Positions 1 to 9,028 of a DNA stretch of 37,586 bases are shown here, in pieces. A program made the position numbers and the translations under genes. Where the stretch lies: positions 64,980 to 102,565 of the forward strand of contig JACRJU010000013.1 of assembly GCA_016219925.1 (NCBI GenBank), read 5' to 3'. The notes beneath the pieces were generated by a model. That model had not been told where the DNA came from. It did not search any database and saw only the letters and a list, made by a program, of their open reading frames with translations. The stretch is from Candidatus Uhrbacteria bacterium. GTDB taxonomy: Bacteria > Patescibacteriota > Patescibacteriia > UBA9934 > GWF2-40-263. Numbering within the stretch: position 1 is the first letter of the stretch; each line of letters begins with the position of its first letter.

Positions 1-1550
1 GGACCGCCGCCGTTTTCTGTTCCCGTAACGATTTCCACACTGCCATCATTTTCTAAATCACCAATCGCGATGTTGATGCCTTTGCGGTAGGTCGAGCCAT
101 AAGGATCAAACGTTGTATGAAGCGTTCCGTCGGCGTTGTAAATCCACACATGAGTTTCGTTTGCGACAACCGACTCGCGCATTCCGTCGTCATCCAGATC
201 GTAATGCACGACTTGTGTGCCTCCGCGATAAGCGCTGTCGTAGGCGAAAAATCCGGTCCGTTTTTGCACGCCATTCGCGGAAAAGATGCGCGCGAACGAT
301 CCGTTAAGAAATGTCGTATCCTTGATTTCTTCAATTGGGCGCAACAGAAGCAAGCCATCTTTTGCTGGCACGGTTACTTCCGAGACGACCGAGCCGTCGT
401 TTGTGATGGGATCTTGGACCCCATGGATTTTTTCAAATTCTCCTGAAAGGTTAACGGTGTAGGCGTGATTCGTCGCATTGACGATCACTTTTCCTTGGGT
501 GAAGTCCCGTTGCCAGATGCCCGTATCAAGCGTTGCCTGTTGAGGGTTGAAGGTGTTGATTGGCGCCCCTTTTGGCATGCCGAGGAAAGCTTGGTATTCG
601 TCATAAGACCAAATGACCGCGTGGTCGCCTGATCCGTGATCATAGGAGAAATAGCCGTTCGCAAGCAGAGTCGTGGCCAAACCAAATCGCATGGCTTGAT
701 AATCCTGTTGTGTTCCGACTCCGCCAGTGTTGTCGGTATTCACGTTCACGATAACGACGGGATTGGGAATGGTATTTTCAATCGAGACATACTGCGAAGC
801 CTTGTCTTTCCATTCGGCAAGCGTGTTGTGAGAGGAGGGGAACGTCTCAAACATGCGCCCGTCCACAAACGAAGAGAAGGCTGGATTGGAACTTCCATTC
901 GTGAGGAGAATCGAATCTTGGCCGATGAGCGATCGTGTTTTTTCAAACAAGGTTTTGTAACGCTGTGCCCACAGCGCGTTTGCCTCCGGGGCGGTATCAT
1001 TGATTCCATCGCGATTGACATCCACGTTTCCGACCCAACTGATCGAGTCTTGCACTTCGTCGTAAAAAATTCCGTCCCAATATCCCGTCGAGAGAACATC
1101 GTTTTTGACATGCGCGGAGAGATAGTCGATCCAACCAGTGTTAAGATTAAGCGCGCGCGTATTTGGCCAAACGGAAATTTGTTTGCCGCCAGCATCTTTC
1201 AACCACCAATCGGATTGAATGTTGGCAGACATCGCTTGGTGGAGCGGATCCGTCCAATACAAATCGTTCCAGCTCACGGTTGCAATGTAGGGGAGGATGA
1301 TGATGTCTGGATTGAGCTTGCGGATGTTGGAGAAAAAAGAGGGATTGTAAACTTGTGCTTCAATGGGGATCACAATTAAATCAAAGTGCGATAGACTTTC
1401 CCTGTTGCTGTCGAGCACCGGCCCACTCATCAAATAAATATTCGCCGTGCGGACGAAATCGTTTTGAATGATTTTTGCACGCGTCTCAACAGGCCTCAAA
1501 ACAAGAAGGAGGGAAAAGAAGACAAGCATTGAGACAAACAAACGAGGCAT
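1..1550 (-). CDS. Secreted putative glycoside hydrolase-like (GHL15-like TIM barrel) protein with C-terminal FG-GAP/VCBS-type repeat; C-terminus runs off the left edge
   Basis: Reverse-strand frame open from ATG at 1550 to the edge (MPRLFVSMLVFFSLLLVLRPVETRA... signal peptide; ...STGYWDGIFYDEVQDSISWVGNVDVNRDGINDTAPEANALWAQRYKTLFE...; ...INIAIGDLENDGSVEIVTGTENGGG). Absent from the ORF track because no stop lies in the window. Confidence 0.7.
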   Translation of the reverse strand, partial: MPRLFVSMLVFFSLLLVLRPVETRAKIIQNDFVRTANIYLMSGPVLDSNRESLSHFDLIVIPIEAQVYNPSFFSNIRKLNPDIIILPYIATVSWNDLYWTDPLHQAMSANIQSDWWLKDAGGKQISVWPNTRALNLNTGWIDYLSAHVKNDVLSTGYWDGIFYDEVQDSISWVGNVDVNRDGINDTAPEANALWAQRYKTLFEKTRSLIGQDSILLTNGSSNPAFSSFVDGRMFETFPSSHNTLAEWKDKASQYVSIENTIPNPVVIVNVNTDNTGGVGTQQDYQAMRFGLATTLLANGYFSYDHGSGDHAVIWSYDEYQAFLGMPKGAPINTFNPQQATLDTGIWQRDFTQGKVIVNATNHAYTVNLSGEFEKIHGVQDPITNDGSVVSEVTVPAKDGLLLLRPIEEIKDTTFLNGSFARIFSANGVQKRTGFFAYDSAYRGGTQVVHYDLDDDGMRESVVANETHVWIYNADGTLHTTFDPYGSTYRKGINIAIGDLENDGSVEIVTGTENGGG

Positions 1551-1553
1551 AAT

Positions 1554-1850
1554 TTAGACAGGGTTGTTTTCTTCTTCAGAAAGACTCTGCGGGTTTGGCG
1601 AAAACAATCGGTTTCTGATTTTCCACTGTTCAACAAACTGGCCAATGCCGCGCTCGTCGCGTTTGTGGCGAACCGTGGTTGTACGTTGCGACCAGTGCAA
1701 CAAGGATTCGAAATTAATTTTGTATCGTCCTTGAACGACGACGTATGTAATCTCTTGATCTTTGATGGCTCGGCGAATCGTAATAGGACTGACCCCGAAC
1801 ATTCGAGCGGCCTCGGATACAGACAGGCGTATGGCTTCTTTCGTTTTCAT
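1554..1850 (-). CDS. Excisionase/MerR-like helix-turn-helix DNA-binding protein
   Basis: LSVSEAARMFGVSPITIRRAIKDQEITYVVVQGRYKINFESLLHW matches the HTH excisionase pattern; ends 3 nt before the downstream ATG at 1550. Confidence 0.75.
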   Translation of the reverse strand: MKTKEAIRLSVSEAARMFGVSPITIRRAIKDQEITYVVVQGRYKINFESLLHWSQRTTTVRHKRDERGIGQFVEQWKIRNRLFSPNPQSLSEEENNPV

Positions 1851-1872
1851 ATTGTGATGTGTGTATAATCAC

Positions 1873-1914
1873 TTTTGTTTACGCCAGTGTAGACAAAAAT
1901 TATGGAAAAGTCAA
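1873..1914 (-). promoter_or_regulatory. Promoter of the HTH gene with an overlapping operator-like inverted repeat
   Basis: Minus strand TTGACT (1909-1914) - 17 nt - TACACT (1886-1891). Inverted repeat TTTTGTTTAC-GCCAGT-GTAGACAAAA (1873-1898, 9/10 paired) covers the -10 box. Confidence 0.55.
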
Positions 1915-1948
1915 ATAGATAGGTCTATACTATTGATTTTTTACTAAA

Positions 1949-2557
1949 TTGAGCCTATTATCGTACACATTGTTAAGATTTTTTATTCCTGACGGCTTCC
2001 CTGTGGAACTCCAAAAAGAAAAATTTCTTCTCTTCCGCATCAGAGCCTTTCAGGACCAACGGGCTTTCGAACTGATTGTCGAAGAGTTTGGTCAAAGAAT
2101 TGAGAAATTCCTCAAACTCAGGCTATCACGGAGAGAAGATATCGAGGACGTTTATGCAGAGATTTGGGCGCGGTTTTGGTCCTACGCGCAAGACGCGACC
2201 ATTGAATCCATCTCCGGCCTTGTTCACACCATCGCCCGAGGAGCGGTCGCAGAATTCTATCGGACTCGCGAACGCAAACCCGAATTTCTCCTGGCTTCTG
2301 ATGAAAGAACATTCGATGTCAGCGTTCCTCTGCATGAGGACATCATCGCGCGCGTCGATGTGGATCTGCTCAAGACGGCCATGCGCGAGCTTAAAGATGA
2401 TGACGTTCAGCTGATTCAGATGAGATACCTCGATGGGTATCGTATCAAAGATATTGCAAAGCAGTTGGGCAAATCTGAAAACGTCGTTTCGGTAACGCTC
2501 AGTCGAGCCTTAAACAAATTACGCAAGTTGATTCGAGAAAAGTTTGGTGAGGTATGA
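1949..2557 (+). CDS. RNA polymerase sigma factor, sigma-70 family (ECF-like)
   Basis: Region 2-like EDIEDVYAEIWARFW and region 4-like LKDDDVQLIQMRYLDGYRIKDIAKQLGKSENVVSVTLSRALNKLRKLI. The TTG start is uncertain. Confidence 0.85.
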   Translation: MSLLSYTLLRFFIPDGFPVELQKEKFLLFRIRAFQDQRAFELIVEEFGQRIEKFLKLRLSRREDIEDVYAEIWARFWSYAQDATIESISGLVHTIARGAVAEFYRTRERKPEFLLASDERTFDVSVPLHEDIIARVDVDLLKTAMRELKDDDVQLIQMRYLDGYRIKDIAKQLGKSENVVSVTLSRALNKLRKLIREKFGEV

Positions 2558-3441
2558 AAGATCAAGACATCACACAACTCATGCGAACGCTCAAAGACAA
2601 TCCGGAATTCAACCGGTCGTTTGATGCGAAGTCGTCTTGGAAACTCGTTTCCACACGATGTGGATTTGAAAATGAAACAAAACAAGATCGCTACAGTGTG
2701 CGTGACCATATCGAATTTTATGTCTGGTCGTTTAGCCACGCGATGATTCGACCGCTCAGCGCAAGTGTCGCGGTCTTTTTGTTGATGTTGGCCGGATGGG
2801 TTGGGGCGAGCAATGCCTCGTTTAATGCTCTGCCAGGCGACCAAGCCTATCCGCTTAAGCTTCAACTCGAACGCACACAGCTTGCGCTCGCGTTTGATCC
2901 GGTTCAGAAGGCGAAACTGCAGGTGGATTTCGCTTCTCGCCGATTAGAAGAGATGGTTGAGGTTTCAGCACATTCTTACGAGAGCAATCCCGCGGCGGTC
3001 CGTTTAGCGGTCCAACAGTTTAAGAAGGAAGTGCAATCCATCCACGCCGATCTCAAAGAGGTGTCGAGCCGGCCTTCCCAAACCGAACTCGCTAAAGAGG
3101 TCGGTCGCAAGACAAAAAATTATCAGTCCACCGTTGCCGATTCGAGCACCGGTCTTCCGCAGGACGTCAAGGACGAAGTAAGCGAAGTGCAATCTTTACT
3201 CGAACAAACACAAGATGAAGCTGTCGAGGTGATCATCACCGCGCACGAAGCCAACGACGATGCGGCAACCGCGTATGAATTGCAGAAAGCTTTTGAAAAA
3301 GACCTCGCTTCTGTCACCGCCCTTCAGCTCTCTGCGAGTCAAAGAGCACAAGTCGATCAAGCCGTGACGCTTCAAAAAGAGGGCGCTTACCGACGCGCGT
3401 TTCAAATTCTCAAAGAAGTCAAAGCATCAATCTCTCCGTAA
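2554..3441 (+). CDS. DUF5667-like single-pass membrane protein, candidate anti-sigma factor
   Basis: Overlaps the sigma gene (ATGA). One TM helix (PLSASVAVFLLMLAGWVGA), then ALPGDQAYPLKLQLERTQLALAFDPVQKAKLQVDFASRRLEEM, typical of DUF5667. Confidence 0.7.
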   Translation: MKDQDITQLMRTLKDNPEFNRSFDAKSSWKLVSTRCGFENETKQDRYSVRDHIEFYVWSFSHAMIRPLSASVAVFLLMLAGWVGASNASFNALPGDQAYPLKLQLERTQLALAFDPVQKAKLQVDFASRRLEEMVEVSAHSYESNPAAVRLAVQQFKKEVQSIHADLKEVSSRPSQTELAKEVGRKTKNYQSTVADSSTGLPQDVKDEVSEVQSLLEQTQDEAVEVIITAHEANDDAATAYELQKAFEKDLASVTALQLSASQRAQVDQAVTLQKEGAYRRAFQILKEVKASISP

Positions 3442-3657
3442 CCGTATCCGCGCGGACGCGTGTCCGCGGGTGAATCGGGCTCCTTTCCTGTATTAAGAGG
3501 AAGGGATTCCAACTCACCATTCGAGCAACACTTCTAAAAAGTGTTCGAAGGGTGTGCGTATCATCGCGCAACTAAAAAGTCGAGGCCGAAAGGTCGTTGC
3601 GTGTTATTAACTTCATTGGCCAGCTCGGGGCTTATACCGAGCACACACACTTAAATT
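3442..3657 (+). promoter_or_regulatory. Structured intergenic region / candidate 5' leader of the S-layer-like gene
   Basis: Five successive hairpins: 3451-3468, 3482-3505, 3515-3554, 3567-3601 (contains GGCC-GAAA-GGTC) and 3623-3642. Confidence 0.5.
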
Positions 3658-6600
3658 ATGACGAATTCTATTGCAAAGCGCACATTGACCGTTGCCGTTG
3701 CCGCCGCCACGATTCTGTGGTCCGTCGGTTTCGCAACGCTCGTGCCACAACAGGCCTCCGCCGCTTCTTACGGCAGTCTGATCAAGGGCACGACGCTTTC
3801 GACCGTTTATTACTACGGTTCGGATGGTCAGCGCTACTCGTTCCCCAACGAGAAGACCTACTTCTCTTGGTATAACGATTTCTCCGGAGTGACGACGATT
3901 TCCGATTCGGAACTCGCCAGCATCACGCTCGCTGGAAACATTGTGTACCGCGCGGGTGCACACTGGGTCAAGATTACGAGCGATAACAAAGTTTATGCCG
4001 TTGCCAAGAACGGTTCCATCCGTTGGGTGGAGTCCGAGGCGGTGGCTAAGGGTCTCGCAGGTGATAACTGGAACCAATACATCGATGATGTTCCAGATGT
4101 CTTCTTCGTTGACTACTCCGTTGGTGATTCTCTCACCAGCGCGGCAAATGGTTACGAGGGTGCGCTCGTGAAGAGTGGATCTGACACCTACCTCATCTGG
4201 GGCGGGAAGAAGATGAAAGTCGACAGCGCAGGAATGACAGCCAACATGTTTAAGTCTGGCTTTGTCCTCTCCGGCTCTGGCGTCAACCTCGGAGGCCTTA
4301 CCGCTGGAGACGCGGTTTCCAGCAAGCTCGCTTATTTGACGGACGCCGCCCAAAAAGTGACGACCGCTGAAGTGGTGAGTTCAAAGGATGTCTCAGTCAG
4401 TTTTGCTGGCTCGCCATCCGCTTCAACCTTGATTGCCGGCCAGGGCGTTGCCGATTTGGCACACGTCACCTTGACCAACAACTCGGGTTCTGAAGTGAAA
4501 TTGACAAAATTGACCCTCAAGCGCTTGGGCGTCTCTTCGGACACGACCCTTGCCAACCTGTACTTGTTTGATGGGAACGTCCGTTTGACGGACTCCGCCA
4601 CCATTTCCGATGGCAAAGTGACCTTCAACAACAGCGCAGGTATGTGGACCTTGGCCGCTGGTGCTGCCAAGACGCTCAGCATCCGCTCGGACATTGCGGC
4701 CAGCACAAACGGCCAGACCGTTGGTGTCAAACTCGCCGCCGCGTCTGATGTTGGATTCTCCAATGGCGGAAACGCTTCTGGCGCTTTCCCATTTGAGGGA
4801 GCGATCCACACGATTGCTTCTTCTCCAAGCACCTTTGGAACGGCTGACTTCACAGGCAGTACGACTCCAACCGCGGCTACAGATGTTGACCCACAGGAAG
4901 GTATGCGCGTTTTTGAGCGCTCACTTTCTGTTGGTTCAAACGAGCTCTGGCTCAAAGCTGTTCGTTTCCGCAACATCGGCTCTATTGATGCCGTTGATAT
5001 CAAGAACTGGCAGCTTTACGTCGGTGGCGTGATGCGCGGAAGCGCGGTCGCGCAGGAAGATGTAGACGGCTATATCACCTTTGACTTCTCTGCTAGCCCA
5101 ATTGAACTCAAGACAGGCACGCACCAAGTCAAAGTATTGGCTGATGTGATCGGCGGCTCCGGCCGCACCGTGACGGTGGGTCTTCGCAACAGCGCGGACT
5201 TCATCGCCTACGATTCCGATTACAACCAGCCCGTCCGCCCAACGGTCGGCGCAAGCACCTTCTCCGCTATGGATGCCGGTGCCCAGACGATCGCCAGCGG
5301 TTCTCTGACCTTTACCAAGGCTTCCGATTCACCTTCCGGTGATGTTGCCAACACCGCTTCGGGCGTGACGCTCGGTAAGTGGAATGTCAAGGCCTTCGGT
5401 GAGAAGATGAAAGTCGAATCTCTGCGCTTCGCGTTTGTCGAAAGTGACAGTGAGGCTGTCGGATCCCGCAATGGCGCCGTGTTCTTGAATGGCGTCCAGG
5501 TCGGAAGCACGGCAACCCTCAACGACACAAGCTCCACCACAGCCTACACGGCTTACACCTTCGGTTCATCCTTTATTGTTGAGCCAGGTAAGCCAGCCGT
5601 GCTCGAGGTCCGCGGCGACATCTATGACGCTGACGGAACAAACAACATCGAAGCCAGCGACACCTGGATTGCCCGCATCGTTGACATGAACAACTTGAAC
5701 AACGTTCAGCGCATGACCTCTGGGAGCTACATTGATGCTCCAGATGGCACCGCTGTTCCTGCCAACACGCTTACGATCCGAACCGCCGCTCTGTCCGTGG
5801 CTCGCAACGGTTCCTACGCGAACCAGACGACCATTGATCCAAAGACGGCCTACAAGATCGGTTCCTTCTCAGCCACAGCCGGAACAACCGAATCAGTGAA
5901 CCTGACGGACTTCGCTGTTGACTTTGACGGAACGGACACCGCGACCTCTGATACTTCAGAGCCAGCCGCTGGTGACATGTACAACCTGTACGTGAAATAC
6001 GGTCCTGCCAACAACATGATCACGACCAGTACGAAGGGCGCGATTTCAGAAACGTCCAACAGCTGGTCCATCAACTACGAGTTGAAGCCGGGTGAAACGA
6101 TCTACTTCGATGTCTATGCCGATATCGATACCGCGATCTCGACCGGTGAGGTCATTCAAACAGCCTTTGACGTGAACGGAACAGGATCCAAGTCGGGTTC
6201 CTCGCCGTCCACCAGCAAGCAGGCTGGACAGACCGTGACCATCACAGCGGGCACCTTCACGGAATTCAACGATGATCAGCCGGTTGCCGCCCTTGTGGCC
6301 GCCAACCAAGAGGTCGTCGCCGCGAAGTACCGCTTCAGCGCAACCAATGACGATTACCTCATCAAGGAAATGACCACGAGCGTTGCGAGTGCAACCGCTT
6401 CGGCCCTCGTCAACGCGGTTCGCCTCTATGACGGAAATATCCTGGTTTCATCCACGGTGTATGATGAGAACTCTCTGACCCGCGCCACATGGACCGGGTT
6501 GAGCATTCCCGTCAAGGCCAATGTTTCCAAGATTTTGACCGTGAAGTATCTCTTGAACAGCGCCGGAGTTGGCGCCGGCACCTCCCAAACGGATGTGGCC

Positions 6601-7410
6601 AACATGCTTTACTCCGTGAAGTTCACTGACACCAACGGAACCGAGACCACCGAGACATCTGGATCGGAGTTCTCCAGCGTCAACGGAAACGCACAGTATG
6701 CCTTTGCCTCCATTCCAACCGTGAGCGCGGTCGATCTGACCAACAGCGCGATTGTGAACGGACAGGCGATGGATCTCTACAAGTTCACCGTGTCTGCTCA
6801 CAGCGCTGGAAACCTTGCTGTCAAGCAGTTCAAACTGACGACCACCTGGTCTGATGGTCGTAGCGACGACACGCTCACCGTGACTTCGCTCAAGTTCTAC
6901 AAGAACGGAGCGGATGTCACCTCAAGCGTGACGATCGTTGACGAAGATGGAAACGACGTGAAGACCTCCGGTTTCACAGAAGCCGATGAGGATCTCGTTG
7001 TGACCTTCTCTAGCGAGGACACCGTGTCCGCAGGCGAAACCGTGACCTACGTGGTGCGCGGAACCCCGTCTGCATTTGCCACGGTTGCCCCAACATCAAC
7101 ACAGACTGATTCCGTGAGCTTCTACTTGGCTCAGGACGCCGCTGCCTGTACAAAGGGTACTGCGACGGATCCTGGATGCTTCATCAACGATGAGACAGAC
7201 CAAGCCTCAGGACAGTCCGAGATCATGGAGCTCTTCACAAGCGCCGCCGCCAATACTTCTGACGGTACCGCCGCGGAGTTCATCTGGTCCGATGTGAGTG
7301 CCGCCTCTCACGCGTCAGCTGCAAACGCATCTTCGACGGGTGACTGGCACAATGGTTTCTTGGTCAAGAATCTCGACCTTGGCGCCGAGACTTGGTCAAA
7401 GGCCATCTAA
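3658..7410 (+). CDS. Large secreted S-layer-like surface protein
   Basis: N-terminal signal peptide, a 'YYYGSDGQRYSFPNEKTYFSWY...' domain, then long Thr/Ser/Ala/Val-rich beta-rich repeats. C-ending codons suggest high expression. Confidence 0.75.
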   Translation: MTNSIAKRTLTVAVAAATILWSVGFATLVPQQASAASYGSLIKGTTLSTVYYYGSDGQRYSFPNEKTYFSWYNDFSGVTTISDSELASITLAGNIVYRAGAHWVKITSDNKVYAVAKNGSIRWVESEAVAKGLAGDNWNQYIDDVPDVFFVDYSVGDSLTSAANGYEGALVKSGSDTYLIWGGKKMKVDSAGMTANMFKSGFVLSGSGVNLGGLTAGDAVSSKLAYLTDAAQKVTTAEVVSSKDVSVSFAGSPSASTLIAGQGVADLAHVTLTNNSGSEVKLTKLTLKRLGVSSDTTLANLYLFDGNVRLTDSATISDGKVTFNNSAGMWTLAAGAAKTLSIRSDIAASTNGQTVGVKLAAASDVGFSNGGNASGAFPFEGAIHTIASSPSTFGTADFTGSTTPTAATDVDPQEGMRVFERSLSVGSNELWLKAVRFRNIGSIDAVDIKNWQLYVGGVMRGSAVAQEDVDGYITFDFSASPIELKTGTHQVKVLADVIGGSGRTVTVGLRNSADFIAYDSDYNQPVRPTVGASTFSAMDAGAQTIASGSLTFTKASDSPSGDVANTASGVTLGKWNVKAFGEKMKVESLRFAFVESDSEAVGSRNGAVFLNGVQVGSTATLNDTSSTTAYTAYTFGSSFIVEPGKPAVLEVRGDIYDADGTNNIEASDTWIARIVDMNNLNNVQRMTSGSYIDAPDGTAVPANTLTIRTAALSVARNGSYANQTTIDPKTAYKIGSFSATAGTTESVNLTDFAVDFDGTDTATSDTSEPAAGDMYNLYVKYGPANNMITTSTKGAISETSNSWSINYELKPGETIYFDVYADIDTAISTGEVIQTAFDVNGTGSKSGSSPSTSKQAGQTVTITAGTFTEFNDDQPVAALVAANQEVVAAKYRFSATNDDYLIKEMTTSVASATASALVNAVRLYDGNILVSSTVYDENSLTRATWTGLSIPVKANVSKILTVKYLLNSAGVGAGTSQTDVANMLYSVKFTDTNGTETTETSGSEFSSVNGNAQYAFASIPTVSAVDLTNSAIVNGQAMDLYKFTVSAHSAGNLAVKQFKLTTTWSDGRSDDTLTVTSLKFYKNGADVTSSVTIVDEDGNDVKTSGFTEADEDLVVTFSSEDTVSAGETVTYVVRGTPSAFATVAPTSTQTDSVSFYLAQDAAACTKGTATDPGCFINDETDQASGQSEIMELFTSAAANTSDGTAAEFIWSDVSAASHASAANASSTGDWHNGFLVKNLDLGAETWSKAI

Positions 7411-7441
7411 TTCTTCTCTACCTAGTTGAGAAGATCCAAAC

Positions 7442-7466
7442 ATCCGGCCTTCGGGCCGGATTTTGG
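7442..7466 (+). terminator. Rho-independent terminator after the S-layer-like gene
   Basis: ATCCGGCC-TTCG-GGCCGGAT followed by TTTTGG; perfect 8-bp stem with UUCG loop. Confidence 0.85.
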
Positions 7467-7467
7467 T

Positions 7468-7495
7468 TTGAAAGATAATTCATCGGTGGTATGAT
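7468..7495 (+). promoter_or_regulatory. Promoter for 7504 CDS
   Basis: TTGAAA (7468-7473) - 16 nt - TATGAT (7490-7495) with TG one nt upstream; 8 nt to ATG. Confidence 0.6.
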
Positions 7496-7503
7496 CTCTG
7501 TGT

Positions 7504-8973
7504 ATGAGACGATTTATTTTGAGTATCCTTTTTTCTTCCTCCATTTTTCTTTCCCCTCTTTTTTCCCATGCCGCCTGGGTGCAAAAAGACCTCGGCACGA
7601 TTCAAGGGCTCACAGCCATGGCTCAATACGGGGAAGCCTATGTTGCGGTTGGAAATACCGGCAATATCATTCGTTCCTCCGACAAGGGAACAACATGGTC
7701 GGTTGTTGATCAAAACACCAGCGTCTATTGGCAGGATATTGACAGCGAAGGACAAAGCGTTTCTGTCGTTGGGGAAGGGGGCGCGATGAGATCGTCCTCT
7801 GATGGAGGAGCGCATTGGCAAAACGTTTCCCTTGGTGTCACCAATACTCTTTATGAGGTAAACGTAAACGCGGCCTACGGGTTTATTGTTGGCGATCATG
7901 GACGCATCATGACCTTGAGTGGTTATGGGAATACCTGGGTTTCAAACGTTTCGCCAACGTCGCTCGCGCTCTACGGGGTGAGCAATCGGGCAGACGGTTC
8001 GGCTTGGATCGTCGGAGCTGAAGGAGCGTTGTTGTATACGGCGGACTATGGAAACAACTGGACGAACAAAGGGAAGATTGCGGAAACGGATTTGTACGGC
8101 GTCTGGTTTACTTCACCAACAACGGGGTATGTGGTCGGGAAAAACGGAACGTTTCGAAAAACAACAGACGGAGGATCTTCTTGGATGACACTCACTGTAT
8201 CTGGACTCGTTTCACAGACGCTCTATGATATCTCCGGGTCTGGCGATAACCTTATCGTTGTTGGCGATAAGATTATTTTGCGCTCAAGCGACAAAGGCGC
8301 AACATGGACCTCAACGGATTACACGGCACAAAACCAGACGTTCAAAGGGAGTTTGATTGATTCTTCTGGCAATGTGTGGGCGGTTGGCACGCAAGATGAT
8401 GTGAAGTCGGTGATCTGGGAAGACGCATCGGTCAGCGCTGTCGAATTGAGTCCATCCCCCTCGACAGGCTCAGGGGATAAGTCAAATTCAGAGGATCAGC
8501 ATACTGTCGCTTCAAATACGCTTATTAAAGTGGCGTGTTTAGCCTCGTCACTCGCAAACGATCCTTGTCGGGCGGTGTATTTTTATGGAAGCGATGGTAA
8601 GCGCCATGCGTTTCCAAACGAAAAGGTGTTCTTCACGTGGTATGATTCTTTCAATAACGTGACGACGGTTTCCTCTTCTTTTCTTTCCTCTCTGCCGCTT
8701 GGAAAAAACGTGACCTATCATCCGGGCATGCGTCTCGTAAAATTTCAAAGTGTTCCGACCGTCTATGCGGTTTCAAAAGGCGGACAACTTCGCGCGGTTG
8801 CGACCGAAGAGGTGGCGAGCGGTTTGTACGGGACGGATTGGAACAAAAAAGTTGATGACATTTCGGACGCCTTTTTCGGCAACTATGTTTTTGGCACCAA
8901 GATCGAGCAGACAAACAGCTATGATGTCGTCGCCGCAAAGACTTCGGTCGTAAGTTTGGATGAGAATTTTTGA
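7504..8973 (+). CDS. Secreted Ycf48/BNR-like beta-propeller protein with C-terminal domain shared with the S-layer-like protein
   Basis: Repeated 'SSDKGTTWS', 'TADYGNNWT', 'TTDGGSSWM' motifs with V(V/G)G(K/N)xG. C-terminus LIKVACLASSLANDPCRAVYFYGSDGKRHAFPNEKVFFTWY... Confidence 0.75.
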   Translation: MRRFILSILFSSSIFLSPLFSHAAWVQKDLGTIQGLTAMAQYGEAYVAVGNTGNIIRSSDKGTTWSVVDQNTSVYWQDIDSEGQSVSVVGEGGAMRSSSDGGAHWQNVSLGVTNTLYEVNVNAAYGFIVGDHGRIMTLSGYGNTWVSNVSPTSLALYGVSNRADGSAWIVGAEGALLYTADYGNNWTNKGKIAETDLYGVWFTSPTTGYVVGKNGTFRKTTDGGSSWMTLTVSGLVSQTLYDISGSGDNLIVVGDKIILRSSDKGATWTSTDYTAQNQTFKGSLIDSSGNVWAVGTQDDVKSVIWEDASVSAVELSPSPSTGSGDKSNSEDQHTVASNTLIKVACLASSLANDPCRAVYFYGSDGKRHAFPNEKVFFTWYDSFNNVTTVSSSFLSSLPLGKNVTYHPGMRLVKFQSVPTVYAVSKGGQLRAVATEEVASGLYGTDWNKKVDDISDAFFGNYVFGTKIEQTNSYDVVAAKTSVVSLDENF

Positions 8974-9006
8974 AAAATGACAGGCCGGGTTGCTGATGTT
9001 AAAATG

Positions 9007-9028
9007 CTGACGCTTATGCAAGCGTCAG
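9007..9028 (+). repeat. Perfect inverted repeat (9-bp arms) around the likely start codon of the first subtilase
   Basis: CTGACGCTT-ATGC-AAGCGTCAG. Confidence 0.8.

Noticed and set aside
636-1379. Plus-strand 247-aa ORF
   Set aside because: Antisense to the edge-truncated GHL15-like gene, which has a signal peptide and recognisable motifs.
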